From JAHFRG01 sp041495205 (lineage in GTDB: Bacteria > Pseudomonadota > Gammaproteobacteria > Burkholderiales > JAHFRG01), in assembly GCA_041495205.1 (NCBI GenBank), contig JBGQCF010000009.1, forward strand, positions 1 to 61,777: a stretch of 61,777 bases of DNA. Reading direction: 5' to 3'. Of the stretch, positions 54,027 through 61,777 are shown one piece after another. Every line of letters starts with the position of its first letter. The first letter of the stretch is position 1. The notes beneath the pieces were generated by a model. That model was not told where the DNA came from. It ran no database searches and saw nothing but the letters and a program-made list of their open reading frames with translations. Position numbers and translations under genes: made by a program.

Positions 54027-54824
54027 ATGCATCCCATGCTCAATATTGCAGTGAGGGCCGCGCGCCGCGCCGCGAGCATCATCACCCGGGCGTCGCTCAA
54101 CCTTGACGTGCTCACGGTAAAACACAAAACCTTCAACGATTTCGTGAGCGAGGTGGACCGTGCGGCGGAACAGGCGATTATCGATGTATTAAAGCACGCT
54201 TACCCCGAGCACGCGATTCTAGCAGAAGAGAGCGGCGCTCAGGGCGACTCCGAATATCTGTGGATTATCGATCCGCTGGATGGCACCACCAATTTCCTGC
54301 ACGGTTTTCCGCAATACGCGGTATCCATCGCGCTCATGCATAAGCGGGTGCTGACGCAGGCAGTGGTGTATGACCCGGGGCGCAATGAGCTATTCACCGC
54401 TACGCGCGGGCGCGGCGCCTATCTCAACGACCGCCGGCTGCGCGTGAGCAAGCGCATCAAGCTCGCGGATGCGCTGATAGGCACGGGCTTTCCTTTCCGC
54501 GAGCTCGAGCATCTCGACGCCTATATGGATATGTTCCGCGACATCGTCAAAAACACGGCCGGCGTGCGCCGCGCGGGCGCTGCCTCGCTCGACCTCGCTT
54601 ATGTCGCGGCAGGACGACTGGACGGTTTCTGGGAAATCGGCTTAAGCCCCTGGGACATCGCGGCGGGAAATCTCCTCATACAGGAAGCCGGCGGCTTGAT
54701 CGGCGATTTCGAAGGCAACGACGGTTATCTCAAAAGCGGCAACGTGGTCGGCGGCAATCCCAAAATATTCGCCCAGCTCATTAAAATCCTGGCGCCGCAT
54801 TTGACTCCTCCCCTCAGAAAATAG
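54027..54824 (+). CDS. suhB: Inositol-1-monophosphatase family protein SuhB
   Basis: SuhB is a magnesium-dependent inositol monophosphatase that also acts in rRNA transcription antitermination in E. coli. The 265-residue protein has the metal motifs EVDRAAE, IDPLDGTTNF and SPWDIAAGNLL. The ATG at 54027 (MHPMLNIAVRAARRAA) is preferred over an in-frame TTG at 53994. It is divergent from trmJ and lies 16 nt upstream of mutS on the same strand. Confidence 0.95.
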   Translation: MHPMLNIAVRAARRAASIITRASLNLDVLTVKHKTFNDFVSEVDRAAEQAIIDVLKHAYPEHAILAEESGAQGDSEYLWIIDPLDGTTNFLHGFPQYAVSIALMHKRVLTQAVVYDPGRNELFTATRGRGAYLNDRRLRVSKRIKLADALIGTGFPFRELEHLDAYMDMFRDIVKNTAGVRRAGAASLDLAYVAAGRLDGFWEIGLSPWDIAAGNLLIQEAGGLIGDFEGNDGYLKSGNVVGGNPKIFAQLIKILAPHLTPPLRK

Positions 54825-54840
54825 CGCAGTCCCCCACGCC

Positions 54841-57426
54841 ATGGCCGAGCTCATAACGCAACAAACCAGATCGAATGGCCATACGCCGATGATGCAGCAA
54901 TACCTGCGCATCAAGTCGGACTATCCGCACATGCTGGTGTTTTACCGCATGGGCGATTTTTACGAGCTTTTCTTCGACGACGCCGAAAAAGCAGCGCGCC
55001 TTTTGGACATCACTTTGACCAGCCGCGGCGAATCCGCAGGCCAACCGGTGAAAATGGCGGGCGTGCCGTATCATTCGATCGAGCAGTATCTGGGGAAACT
55101 CGTCAAGCTTGGCGAATCGGTGGCAATCTGTGAGCAGATCGGCGACCCGGCTCAAGCCAAAGGGCCGGTGGAACGCAAGGTCACCCGCATCATCACCCCC
55201 GGCACGCTCACCGATTCAGGACTGCTCGATGAAAAACGCGACAGTGTATTGCTCGCCATCACTTCGCATCAGTCCACTTTGGGACTGGCCTGGCTCAACC
55301 TTGCCGCAGGCCGCATGCGCGCGCTGGAAATCCCGGCGCAGCAGCTTGGCTCCGAGCTGGAACGCCTGCAGCCTTCCGAGATCTTGTTGCCCGAGGATTT
55401 TGCTCATGCGTTGTTTGAAAATCCTCTCTGCGCTGTCAAACGCCTGCCGCAGTGGCATTTCGATTTCGACGCGGCAACCCGGAATTTATGCAAACAATTC
55501 GGCACCCGCGATTTGAGCGGTTTCGGCTGCGAAGGGCTGCGCATGGCAATCGCCGCCGCCGGTGCGCTCCTGGAATATGCCAAAACCACCCAGGGCACGG
55601 CGATTACCCATATCACTGCCTTGCAGGTCGAGCACAGCGACGCTTTTGTACGCATGGATGCGGCAACGCGGCGCAATCTGGAAATTTCCGAAACTATCCG
55701 CGGCGAGCCGGCGCCGACCCTGCTTTCACTGCTTGATAATTGCGCCACTGGCATGGGCAGCCGCCTGGTGCGCCATTGGCTGCATCACCCTTTGCGCAAC
55801 CACGACGTGCTTAAATTACGCCTGCAGGCGGTCTCTTCCCTGTTCGGCGATGCGGGCATGGGACCGCACCGCGCAGTGCACCGGATTCTCAGGCACTGCA
55901 GCGATATCGAGCGCATCACTTCGCGCATTGCGCTCAAAACCGCGCGCCCGCGCGATCTTTCGGGACTGCGCGACAGCTTGAAACACATGCCGTCGCTGCA
56001 GCAGGCATTGGTTGCGCTTTCCAGTCCACGGCTTATTGAACTCTCGGCTGCGCTCACGCTGCCCGAAGCGCTGTTAAGGCTCTTGCAAAGTGCGCTGCAA
56101 GCCGAGCCCGCGGCGCTGTTGCGCGATGGCGGCGTTATCGCGGATGGTTTTGATGCCGAGCTCGACGAGTTGCGCGCGATTCAGAATGACTGCGGAAAGT
56201 TTCTGATGCAGCTCGAAGCGCGCGAGCGCCAGCGCACCGGCTTGAGCACGCTGAAAGTGGAATACAACAAAGTTCACGGCTTTTATATCGAGGTCTCGCG
56301 CGTGCAGGCGGAGCGTGTTCCTGATGATTACCGGCGCCGCCAGACCATGAAAAACGCCGAGCGCTTTATTACCCCGGAGCTGAAAGCATTCGAAGACAAA
56401 GCATTGTCAGCGGCGGAGCGGGCCTTGGCGCGGGAAAAACGGCTTTACGAGGAATTGCTGGATGCGCTGGCGCCTTATATCCCATCCTTGCAAAAAACGG
56501 CGGCTGCAGTTGCCGAGCTGGATGTGCTCGCCGCCTTTGCCGAGCGGGCGGCGAGCCTCAACTACACCTCGCCGGAATTCAGCGAAGAACCGGGAATTCT
56601 CATCGAGGAAGGCCGCCATCCGGTGGTGGAAAAGCAGGTCGAGCATTTCATCGCCAACAGCACGAGACTCGACCGCAATCGGCAAATGCTCCTGATTACC
56701 GGTCCCAACATGGGCGGCAAGTCCACCTATATGCGGCAAACGGCATTGATCGTGTTGCTCGCGCATTGCGGTTCGTTCGTGCCGGCAAAAAGCGCGGTCA
56801 TCGGCCCGGTGGATCAGATTTTCACGCGCATAGGCAGCTCCGACGATCTCGCCGGCGGGCGCTCCACCTTCATGGTGGAAATGACCGAGGCGGCAAACAT
56901 CCTGCACCACGCGAGTGATACCAGTTTGGTGCTGGTGGATGAAATCGGGCGCGGCACTTCGACTTTTGATGGACTTGCACTGGCGTGGGCGATTGCCGGG
57001 CATTTGCTGGAGAAAAACGGCTCGCTCACCCTGTTCGCGACGCACTATTTCGAGCTCACCCGCCTCGCGCAATATTACCCTCAGGTCGCCAACGTGCACC
57101 TTGATGCCATCGAGCATCACGACCACATCGTTTTTCTGCACGCCGTGGAAGATGGCCCGGCCAACCAAAGCTACGGCTTGCAGGTGGCACAGCTTGCCGG
57201 CGTGCCGCAACCGGTTATCCGGACCGCAAAAAAATATTTGCTCAAACTCGAGCATGAAGGGATAAACAGGGACTCGCAGGGAGACTTGTTCGCGCCGCAG
57301 CCGAAAGCGGAGCCGGCTGTGACAGAACATCCGCTACTGCAGCTGTTGAAAGCAGCTAATCCGGATCAATTGAGCCCGAAACAGGCGCTGGAGCTTATCT
57401 ACCGGCTGAGACAGGAACTCGATTAA
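54841..57426 (+). CDS. mutS: DNA mismatch repair protein MutS
   Basis: MutS finds mismatches and recruits MutL. The 861-residue protein is full length. The N-terminal mismatch-binding region has YRMGDFYELFFDDA with the intercalating Phe, the ATPase has Walker A GPNMGGKSTYMRQ and Walker B LVLVDEIGRGTSTFDG, and a helix-turn-helix follows (YGLQVAQLAGVPQPVI). The C-terminal end NPDQLSPKQALELIYRLR fits the tetramer domain. It converges on slyD with 9 nt between stops. Confidence 0.97.
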   Translation: MAELITQQTRSNGHTPMMQQYLRIKSDYPHMLVFYRMGDFYELFFDDAEKAARLLDITLTSRGESAGQPVKMAGVPYHSIEQYLGKLVKLGESVAICEQIGDPAQAKGPVERKVTRIITPGTLTDSGLLDEKRDSVLLAITSHQSTLGLAWLNLAAGRMRALEIPAQQLGSELERLQPSEILLPEDFAHALFENPLCAVKRLPQWHFDFDAATRNLCKQFGTRDLSGFGCEGLRMAIAAAGALLEYAKTTQGTAITHITALQVEHSDAFVRMDAATRRNLEISETIRGEPAPTLLSLLDNCATGMGSRLVRHWLHHPLRNHDVLKLRLQAVSSLFGDAGMGPHRAVHRILRHCSDIERITSRIALKTARPRDLSGLRDSLKHMPSLQQALVALSSPRLIELSAALTLPEALLRLLQSALQAEPAALLRDGGVIADGFDAELDELRAIQNDCGKFLMQLEARERQRTGLSTLKVEYNKVHGFYIEVSRVQAERVPDDYRRRQTMKNAERFITPELKAFEDKALSAAERALAREKRLYEELLDALAPYIPSLQKTAAAVAELDVLAAFAERAASLNYTSPEFSEEPGILIEEGRHPVVEKQVEHFIANSTRLDRNRQMLLITGPNMGGKSTYMRQTALIVLLAHCGSFVPAKSAVIGPVDQIFTRIGSSDDLAGGRSTFMVEMTEAANILHHASDTSLVLVDEIGRGTSTFDGLALAWAIAGHLLEKNGSLTLFATHYFELTRLAQYYPQVANVHLDAIEHHDHIVFLHAVEDGPANQSYGLQVAQLAGVPQPVIRTAKKYLLKLEHEGINRDSQGDLFAPQPKAEPAVTEHPLLQLLKAANPDQLSPKQALELIYRLRQELD

Positions 57427-57435
57427 AAATAATGT

Positions 57436-57915
57436 TCAATGATGATGCTCGCCCTCGCGGTGCACGTGGCCGTGCGTGATTTCTTCCGGGGTTGCGGCGC
57501 GCACTTCGGTCACGGTGCAGGAAAAATTCAGTGTCTGCCCGGCGAGCGGGTGATTGCCGTCAACTACCACCTTGTCTTGCGCGACTTCGGTAACAGTGTA
57601 AATCATCACATCGTCCGAACCTTCCGCGCCTCCCTCGAACTGCATGCCAACCGCTACATTTTCAGGGAACAGATGGCGCGGCTCGGTACACACCAGTTCG
57701 CTGTCGTATTCGCCAAAAGCGTCTTGCGGGTCCATGGTCAGCTTGCAGCTGTCGCCCGCGCTTTTGCCCTGCAGCGCTTCCTCCACCATTGGGAACATGC
57801 CGTGATAGCCACCATGCAAATAGCTTATCGGCTTGGACGTTTTTTCCAGAAGCTTGCCGTTGGCGTCGCTGAGTTCATAGTTGATTGAGACCACCGTGTC
57901 CCTTGCTATTTTCAT
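57436..57915 (-). CDS. slyD: FKBP-type prolyl isomerase SlyD
   Basis: SlyD is a cytoplasmic PPIase, chaperone and nickel-binding protein. The 159-residue protein has the FKBP segment YLHGGYHGMFPMVEEAL, an inserted flap domain, and a short histidine-rich tail (HGHVHREGEHHH) that can bind metal. The ATG at 57915 is immediately beside the repeat unit at 57916-57949, which replaces the region where a ribosome-binding site would lie; none is obvious. The frame continues upstream through the repeat but without family likeness. Confidence 0.93.
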   Translation of the reverse strand: MKIARDTVVSINYELSDANGKLLEKTSKPISYLHGGYHGMFPMVEEALQGKSAGDSCKLTMDPQDAFGEYDSELVCTEPRHLFPENVAVGMQFEGGAEGSDDVMIYTVTEVAQDKVVVDGNHPLAGQTLNFSCTVTEVRAATPEEITHGHVHREGEHHH

Positions 57916-57949
57916 GTTCGCAACCGCGCTGTACTTAATCAGAGGTTCC
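57916..57949. repeat. Dispersed repeat, single terminal unit (copy 3)
   Basis: The plus strand reads GTTCGCAACCGCGCTGTA then CTTAATCAGAGGTTCC and matches the long-copy ends (copy 2 end in reverse: GTCGCAACCGCG plus ACTTAATCAGAGGTTCC). It spans the whole bcp-slyD junction and contains the bcp stop (57937-57935). Confidence 0.75.
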
Positions 57950-58417
57950 ATAGTTCAGCTTCTTAACCAGATTCAGTATTTCCGCGGCATGGCCGCGCGC
58001 GTTCACGCCATAAAATGTATAGCGCAGGATGCCGTACTTGTCTATGATGAAAGTGGAGCGCACGACGCAGGTTTTTTTCTTGCCTTCCACCTCTTTTTCC
58101 TGTAACACATCGTATTTCCTGCACGCCTCCCCTTCGGTATCGGCCAGCAACTGCACGGTGAGGCCGTGCTTGTCGCGGAACGAGCCGTGACTCAAACAGT
58201 CATCCATGCTCACCCCGAGCACGATGGTATCGAGATGGGCAAATTCGTCATCCAAGTCACTGAACTCGTTCGCCTCGATTGTGCAACCGGGCGTATCGTC
58301 TTTCGGATAAAAATACAACACCACGTTGTTTTTATTTTTAAATCCGGAAAGGCCGACCATTTGCATGTCAGCATCGGGTAAATCGAATTCGGGTGCCGTT
58401 TGTCCTGCTTGCAACAT
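57935..58417 (-). CDS. bcp: Thioredoxin-dependent peroxiredoxin (Bcp/PrxQ)
   Basis: Bcp reduces peroxides through a cysteine. The 160-residue protein has the peroxidatic C45 in DDTPGCTIEA. The usual resolving cysteine five residues later is N50, so it is either a 1-Cys enzyme or uses another cysteine (C74, C99, C117). The last residues YGTSD and the TAA are written by the repeat at 57916-57949. The gene lies 16 nt from the long repeat copy at 58434. Confidence 0.93.
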   Translation of the reverse strand: MLQAGQTAPEFDLPDADMQMVGLSGFKNKNNVVLYFYPKDDTPGCTIEANEFSDLDDEFAHLDTIVLGVSMDDCLSHGSFRDKHGLTVQLLADTEGEACRKYDVLQEKEVEGKKKTCVVRSTFIIDKYGILRYTFYGVNARGHAAEILNLVKKLNYGTSD

Positions 58418-58433
58418 AGATGCTCCTGAACAG

Positions 58434-58705
58434 GGAACCTCTGATTAAGCCCCGCGTGTAGCGCGTTGCTGGCGAGGGGCGGCCAGATGCCAGGCGCGAG
58501 GGCGCAGTGCTATTGGAATAACACAAGCCCGAGCAACGCCGCAGATGGCCGCCTAGTCGCCGCAACCCGGATGGGACGGGGCAATCCGGCCCCATGGCTT
58601 TGTTGTTCGTCGCTTGTTTGGAATTACCAAACGGCGCTCCTCACGTCTCACCCTGAGTCCGGATTGCGCACCGTCGCGCACATGTGGGACTTAATCAGAG
58701 ATTCC
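58434..58705. mobile_element. MITE-like repeat, long copy with inverted ends (copy 4)
   Basis: This 272-bp element begins GGAACCTCTGATTAAGCCC and ends GGGACTTAATCAGAGATTCC. The core shares GCCGCAACCCGGATGGGACG (58559-58578) with copy 2 in the other orientation. No target duplication is clear (flanks ACAG and TAAC). It fills the divergent promoter region of bcp and roxA. No transposase is encoded. Confidence 0.75.
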
Positions 58706-58769
58706 TAACATGATTTTAACGCATTTCGCGCAACTTGAAATACTTTAGACGTCACTGTAATGTGCAGCC

Positions 58770-59897
58770 GTGAAAAAATCTTTTCTCGGACGCTTGACCC
58801 CGCAGCAATTCCTGCGGCGCCACTGGCAGAAAAAACCACTGCTTATACGCAACGCCTTCCCTGCATTCCGCGACTTGCTTAAGCGCAAGCAATTGTTTGA
58901 CTTGGCATGCCGCGATGACATGCAATCACGCCTGATTTTGCAGAAGCGCGGCGCCTGGGAAGTTTTCCACGGGCCTTTTGCGGCGCGGGATTTCCGCGGC
59001 CTGCCGAAAAGCAAATGGACTTTGCTGGTTCAGGGCGTCAATCATGTCCTGCCGCAGGCGCAGCGCCTGTTGCTGCAGTTCGGTTTCATCCCGTACGCCA
59101 GGCTGGATGATCTAATGATCAGCTATGCTCCCGCGGGCGGCGGGGTCGGCGCGCATTTCGATTCCTACGATGTGTTTCTGCTGCAAGGCAGCGGCCGCCG
59201 ACTGTGGCAAATCAGCGCACAGGAAGACCTGCGGCTGGTGCAAGGCGCGCCACTTAAAATTCTAAAACACTTCAGGCCCGAGCAGGAATGGGTGCTGGGC
59301 CCGGGAGACATGTTGTACCTCCCGCCGCACTGCGCGCATAACGGCGTTGCGCTGGATGGTTGCATGACCTATTCCATCGGTTTCCGCGCTCCTTCCGCTC
59401 AGGAGCTTGCCACCCAATTCCTGATTTTTCTGCAGGATCACCTGGACATCCCGGGCATGTACCGCGATCCCGGGCTCACCCCGCAGCAGCATCCCGCACA
59501 AATCAGCGAGGCGATGCTGCGCCAAGCAACTCAAATGCTTAGCCGCATTCGTTGGAGTGATCGCGACGTAGTGATTTTTCTTGGACGGTTTCTCACCGAA
59601 CCCAAGCCGCACGTGTTTTTTGAGCCGCCGGCACGGCCGCTGTCGGGCAAGAGCTTTCCCCGAAAATGCGCGGCGCAAGGAGTACATCTTGATCTGAAAA
59701 GCCAGATGCTGTTTTACCGTAACGTGATATTCATGAATGGTGAAGACTATCGGCCTGGAACAAGGGCCTTTAGTTCCTTATCGCGGCTTGCCGACCGGCG
59801 CGAATTCAAGCCGCACACTGCTCTCGATCACGAAACACAGCAATTGCTTTACCAATGGTATCAGGCAGGCTATATTAAAATAGGCTGCATGCCTTAG
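58770..59897 (+). CDS. roxA: Ribosomal protein L16 arginine 3-hydroxylase-like JmjC oxygenase (RoxA/YcfD)
   Basis: RoxA uses Fe(II) and 2-oxoglutarate to hydroxylate an arginine of ribosomal protein L16. The 375-residue protein has the iron ligands H129 and D131 (GAHFDSYDVF) and a distal histidine H190 (PPHCAHNG), with the N-terminal FLRRHWQKKPLLIRNAFP typical of this branch. The start is a GTG at 58770; no in-frame ATG competes. The C-terminal winged-helix region is present. It is expected to respond to oxygen and iron availability. Confidence 0.9.
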   Translation: MKKSFLGRLTPQQFLRRHWQKKPLLIRNAFPAFRDLLKRKQLFDLACRDDMQSRLILQKRGAWEVFHGPFAARDFRGLPKSKWTLLVQGVNHVLPQAQRLLLQFGFIPYARLDDLMISYAPAGGGVGAHFDSYDVFLLQGSGRRLWQISAQEDLRLVQGAPLKILKHFRPEQEWVLGPGDMLYLPPHCAHNGVALDGCMTYSIGFRAPSAQELATQFLIFLQDHLDIPGMYRDPGLTPQQHPAQISEAMLRQATQMLSRIRWSDRDVVIFLGRFLTEPKPHVFFEPPARPLSGKSFPRKCAAQGVHLDLKSQMLFYRNVIFMNGEDYRPGTRAFSSLSRLADRREFKPHTALDHETQQLLYQWYQAGYIKIGCMP

Positions 59898-59923
59898 AGG
59901 AGTTGCCGCAATCAGGGCCCAAC

Positions 59924-60424
59924 ATGGAAAACACCGCCGAGACCTCGCCGCAGCATCAGAAAATCGAAAGCGTGGCGGATTATGAAGCCGCGATTGACAG
60001 GGTCATCGGCCGGGCACGCCATCGTGTGCGCATATTCGACAAGCATGCAAGCAGCGCTTTCAACTCCATCGAGCGTTACGAGCTTTTGCGCGGTTTCCTG
60101 CTCGCGAGCCACAGCAACCGTTTATACATCGTCATGCACGACACCGGCTTTCTGATTGCACGCTGCCCGCGCATAATGTCCTTGTTAAAACTGTTCAGCC
60201 ACGGCATTGCCATCCACGAGACCCAGCCGCATGCGAAACATGTGTACGATCCGTTTACCGTGGTAGACGAAAACCACTATGTCCACCGTTTCCATTACGA
60301 CGAGATGCGCGGACTGATGGCGCTCAATGACTTCCATGGCGCGCACCTGTTCAACGATCGCTTTGAAGATATATGGGAAGCGTCTCTCCCCGCCGTAGCT
60401 GCAACCACGCTCGGGCTGCGCTAA
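59924..60424 (+). CDS. Conserved hypothetical protein
   Basis: No named family is certain. The 166-residue protein (ATG 59924 preferred over a TTG at 59903) has VRIFDKHASSAFNSIERYEL, LYIVMHDTGFLIARCPRI and HVYDPFTVVDENHYVHRFHYD. The strand-helix pattern with a conserved His-Asp pair (MHDT) and paired histidines near the middle recalls a small PLD-like or DUF domain family seen next to roxA in betaproteobacteria. Its TAA is the start of the CTAA target duplication of the mini repeat that follows. Confidence 0.6.
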   Translation: MENTAETSPQHQKIESVADYEAAIDRVIGRARHRVRIFDKHASSAFNSIERYELLRGFLLASHSNRLYIVMHDTGFLIARCPRIMSLLKLFSHGIAIHETQPHAKHVYDPFTVVDENHYVHRFHYDEMRGLMALNDFHGAHLFNDRFEDIWEASLPAVAATTLGLR

Positions 60425-60472
60425 GGAACCTCTGATACCGTCGCAAGCGCGTGGGACTTAATCAGAAGTTCC
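60425..60472. mobile_element. Mini copy of the dispersed repeat with CTAA target duplication (copy 5)
   Basis: The 48-bp element starts GGAACCTCTGATAC and ends ACTTAATCAGAAGTTCC, with GTCGCAAGCGCGTGGG between, the same terminal unit as in other copies. CTAA stands on both sides (60421-60424 and 60473-60476). A 4-bp CTAR-type duplication points to an IS5-like transposase acting in trans. Confidence 0.75.
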
Positions 60473-60596
60473 CTAACCAGGTTGTCCAAGTAAATCGAAA
60501 ATATGTTAGAATTTGCACGTTGGCCTTTTATTTTTTGACGGCGGCCAATTGCTTAGTTGCTATCATCATAAACTTTACATTGAAGGAAGTTACTAC

Positions 60597-60791
60597 ATGA
60601 GACGCTCACTGCTTATTGCCGCGCTGTTGGTACTGGGTCTGACCGCTTGCGGCAAAAAAGAACAACCTGCACCGGCAACCACTCCTGCCCCTGCCGCGGC
60701 ACCTGCTCCGGCTCCGGCCCCAGCTGCAGAAGCTGCAAAGCCAGCTGAACCGGCCAAAGCTGAAGAGAAGAAGACCGAAGAGAAGAAGTAA
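60597..60791 (+). CDS. Small Ala/Pro- and Lys/Glu-rich lipoprotein
   Basis: The 64-residue protein has a lipoprotein signal ending LGLTAC with C18 acylated. The mature part is an Ala-Pro repeat followed by a Lys-Glu helix (KAEEKKTEEKK). AAGGAAG lies eight nt before the ATG at 60597. It is an envelope protein of unknown function, perhaps a spacer tethering the outer membrane. A strong terminator follows. Confidence 0.75.
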   Translation: MRRSLLIAALLVLGLTACGKKEQPAPATTPAPAAAPAPAPAPAAEAAKPAEPAKAEEKKTEEKK

Positions 60792-60806
60792 TCCCCTCGC
60801 ACCAGC

Positions 60807-60837
60807 AAAAAAGCCGGCGTTCGCGCCGGCTTTTTTT
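60807..60837. terminator. Bidirectional rho-independent terminator
   Basis: The stem GCCGGCG and CGCCGGC closes a TTCG tetraloop, with six A before and seven T after, so it works on both strands. It lies between the lipoprotein gene and the convergent metallo-hydrolase gene. Confidence 0.9.
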
Positions 60838-60850
60838 GGCCCGAAAAACT

Positions 60851-61618
60851 TTACAGGATCTCGCGCCACGCAAAACCATTTTGCTGGTCGGCGACACCCA
60901 CCCACTCCGGCTCGCAATTCAGTACCCGGGAAAGTGCCGCTCTTGCCAACTCCGGGGTGTTGTTGTTCTGGCTTAAATGCGCGGCGATGAGGTGCTGCAG
61001 GCAGCCGCAATCAAGATTGGCCAGCAGCTTCGCCGCCTCATCATTTGACAAATGGCCGAAGCGTCCGGCAATGCGCTGCTTGAGAGGAGCCGGATAGCCG
61101 CCGTTTTTGAGCATTTCCACATCATGATTGCATTCCAGCACCAGCGCTTTACAGCGGCTCAAGACAGATTCGATATGCGAAGTTGAGCAGCCGGTATCGG
61201 TGAGCACGCCCAGGCGACTTGCGCCGTCGCCGAACACAAATTGCGCCGGCTCGCGCGCATCATGCGGCACCGGATACGGCTCAAGCTCAATGTCGCCGAT
61301 GCTGAAGCGCTGGTGGGCTCCGATATAAAAAACCTGCGGCAGGCTGGAAAACTCGTCTTGAAACGCGCTTGCGGTGCCGAATGTAAGCCACACCGGCAAA
61401 TTGAACTTGCGCGCGAATTTGACGACCCCGCCGATGTGATCCGTATGCTCGTGCGTCACGACGATTGCGCTCAACTGTTGCGGCGCGAGTCCGAGGCGGG
61501 ATAATCTGGAGATCATTTCGCTGATGCCGAAACCGCAATCCAGCATCACCCTCGTTTGCTTGACTTCCACCACCAGGGCGTTACCCTGGCTGCCACTGCC
61601 GAGGGAGGCGAAGCGCAT
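60851..61618 (-). CDS. Metallo-beta-lactamase-fold hydrolase (YycJ-like)
   Basis: The 255-residue protein starts MRFASLGSGSQGNALVVE and has the zinc motif THEHTDHIGG (H56, H58, D60, H61), then VPHDAREP and GHLSNDEAA near the end. YycJ-type enzymes are 5'-3' DNA exonuclease-like hydrolases; the true substrate is open. The start shares one base with the bamC stop (TAATG), the usual betaproteobacterial neighbour. Confidence 0.9.
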   Translation of the reverse strand: MRFASLGSGSQGNALVVEVKQTRVMLDCGFGISEMISRLSRLGLAPQQLSAIVVTHEHTDHIGGVVKFARKFNLPVWLTFGTASAFQDEFSSLPQVFYIGAHQRFSIGDIELEPYPVPHDAREPAQFVFGDGASRLGVLTDTGCSTSHIESVLSRCKALVLECNHDVEMLKNGGYPAPLKQRIAGRFGHLSNDEAAKLLANLDCGCLQHLIAAHLSQNNNTPELARAALSRVLNCEPEWVGVADQQNGFAWREIL

Positions 61619-61777
61619 TATTTGAGCTGTTCGTAAAGCAGGGCCAAAATTCGGTTCGCGGTTTCAGATTGTTCCGGCGTGCCGTCCTTGTTGAACACAT
61701 TGACCTGGCTTGCCTCTCCCTCTCCTTGCACCACGATGCGATAGCGCTCATTCTTGGGAAGCTTTTTCTCGTCCGAC
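61618..61777 (-). CDS. bamC: BamC, outer-membrane assembly lipoprotein, C-terminal part
   Basis: Only the last 52 codons are in the window: SDEKKLPKNERYRIVVQGE then GEASQVNVFNKDG and SETANRILALLYEQLK. This matches the end of betaproteobacterial BamC, a lipoprotein of the BAM complex that assembles outer-membrane barrels. The TAA overlaps the ATG of the hydrolase gene. The identification depends on this tail and on the known neighbourhood. Confidence 0.8.
   Translation of the reverse strand, partial: SDEKKLPKNERYRIVVQGEGEASQVNVFNKDGTPEQSETANRILALLYEQLK

Overview
The window reads as chromosomal DNA of a betaproteobacterium, probably from the Nitrosomonadales side of the class. This is inferred from gene order (tig-clpP-clpX-lon; tsaB-rimI-uracil glycosylase; bamC next to a YycJ-type hydrolase; suhB/trmJ/iscR) and from protein similarity recognised by eye, not from a search. 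About 55 genes are present, most of them dense and in short operons with 1-4 nt stop/start overlaps. Lon and BamC run off the two ends.

Layout. 1-5.5 kb: proteostasis operon tig-clpP-clpX-lon with a tRNA-Leu(UAG) upstream. 5.8-7.9 kb: a squalene/phytoene synthase relative with degraded catalytic motifs, then speD-speE for spermidine. 8-21.1 kb: a full long-chain fatty-acid degradation cluster on the minus strand (two acyl-CoA ligases, FadE, HSDL2-like SDR, YciA-type thioesterase, FadL, FadB, FadA, FadM-like thioesterase). 21.4-24.3 kb: an accessory islet with a surface-adhesin-E-like protein, a staphylococcal-nuclease remnant and a three-gene overlapping module (XRE-ImmA/IrrE metalloprotease, DUF4411 PIN-like nuclease, four-helix membrane protein). 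24.4-36 kb: radA, alr, lplT, lemA/TPM genes, tsaB-rimI-udg, an unusual NRAMP, ispD-ispF-thpR and a phosphoribosyltransferase. 36.4-40.7 kb: mfd-serB. 40.7-44 kb: an inserted block with a fluoride riboswitch driving a CPA2 antiporter plus a universal stress protein, a secreted acidic-tailed protein and a duplicated serB 3' end. 44-53 kb: an iron-sulfur cluster locus mixing ISC (iscR, iscS, iscA) and SUF (sufBCDSU) parts plus NifU-like and Rieske proteins, and cysE. 53-61.8 kb: trmJ, suhB, mutS, slyD, bcp, roxA, a conserved hypothetical, a small lipoprotein, a metallo-hydrolase and bamC.

Regulation and repeats. Five sites match the type-1 IscR operator, placed before sufB, iscR and cysE, so the whole Fe-S and cysteine supply block looks like one regulon. 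The fluoride riboswitch has a good sigma-70 promoter and a terminator-like expression platform. A dispersed repeat family with inverted ends (GGAACCTCTGATTAAG) occurs five times: two long copies of 272-276 bp, one 48-bp mini copy with a CTAA target duplication, and two single ends that supply the stop codons of an SDR gene and of bcp.

The strongest leads are the fluoride-controlled antiporter/UspA pair, the XRE-ImmA/PIN/membrane-protein module, the synthase-family pseudoenzyme, the repeat family that writes gene ends, and the IscR-governed hybrid ISC/SUF locus.
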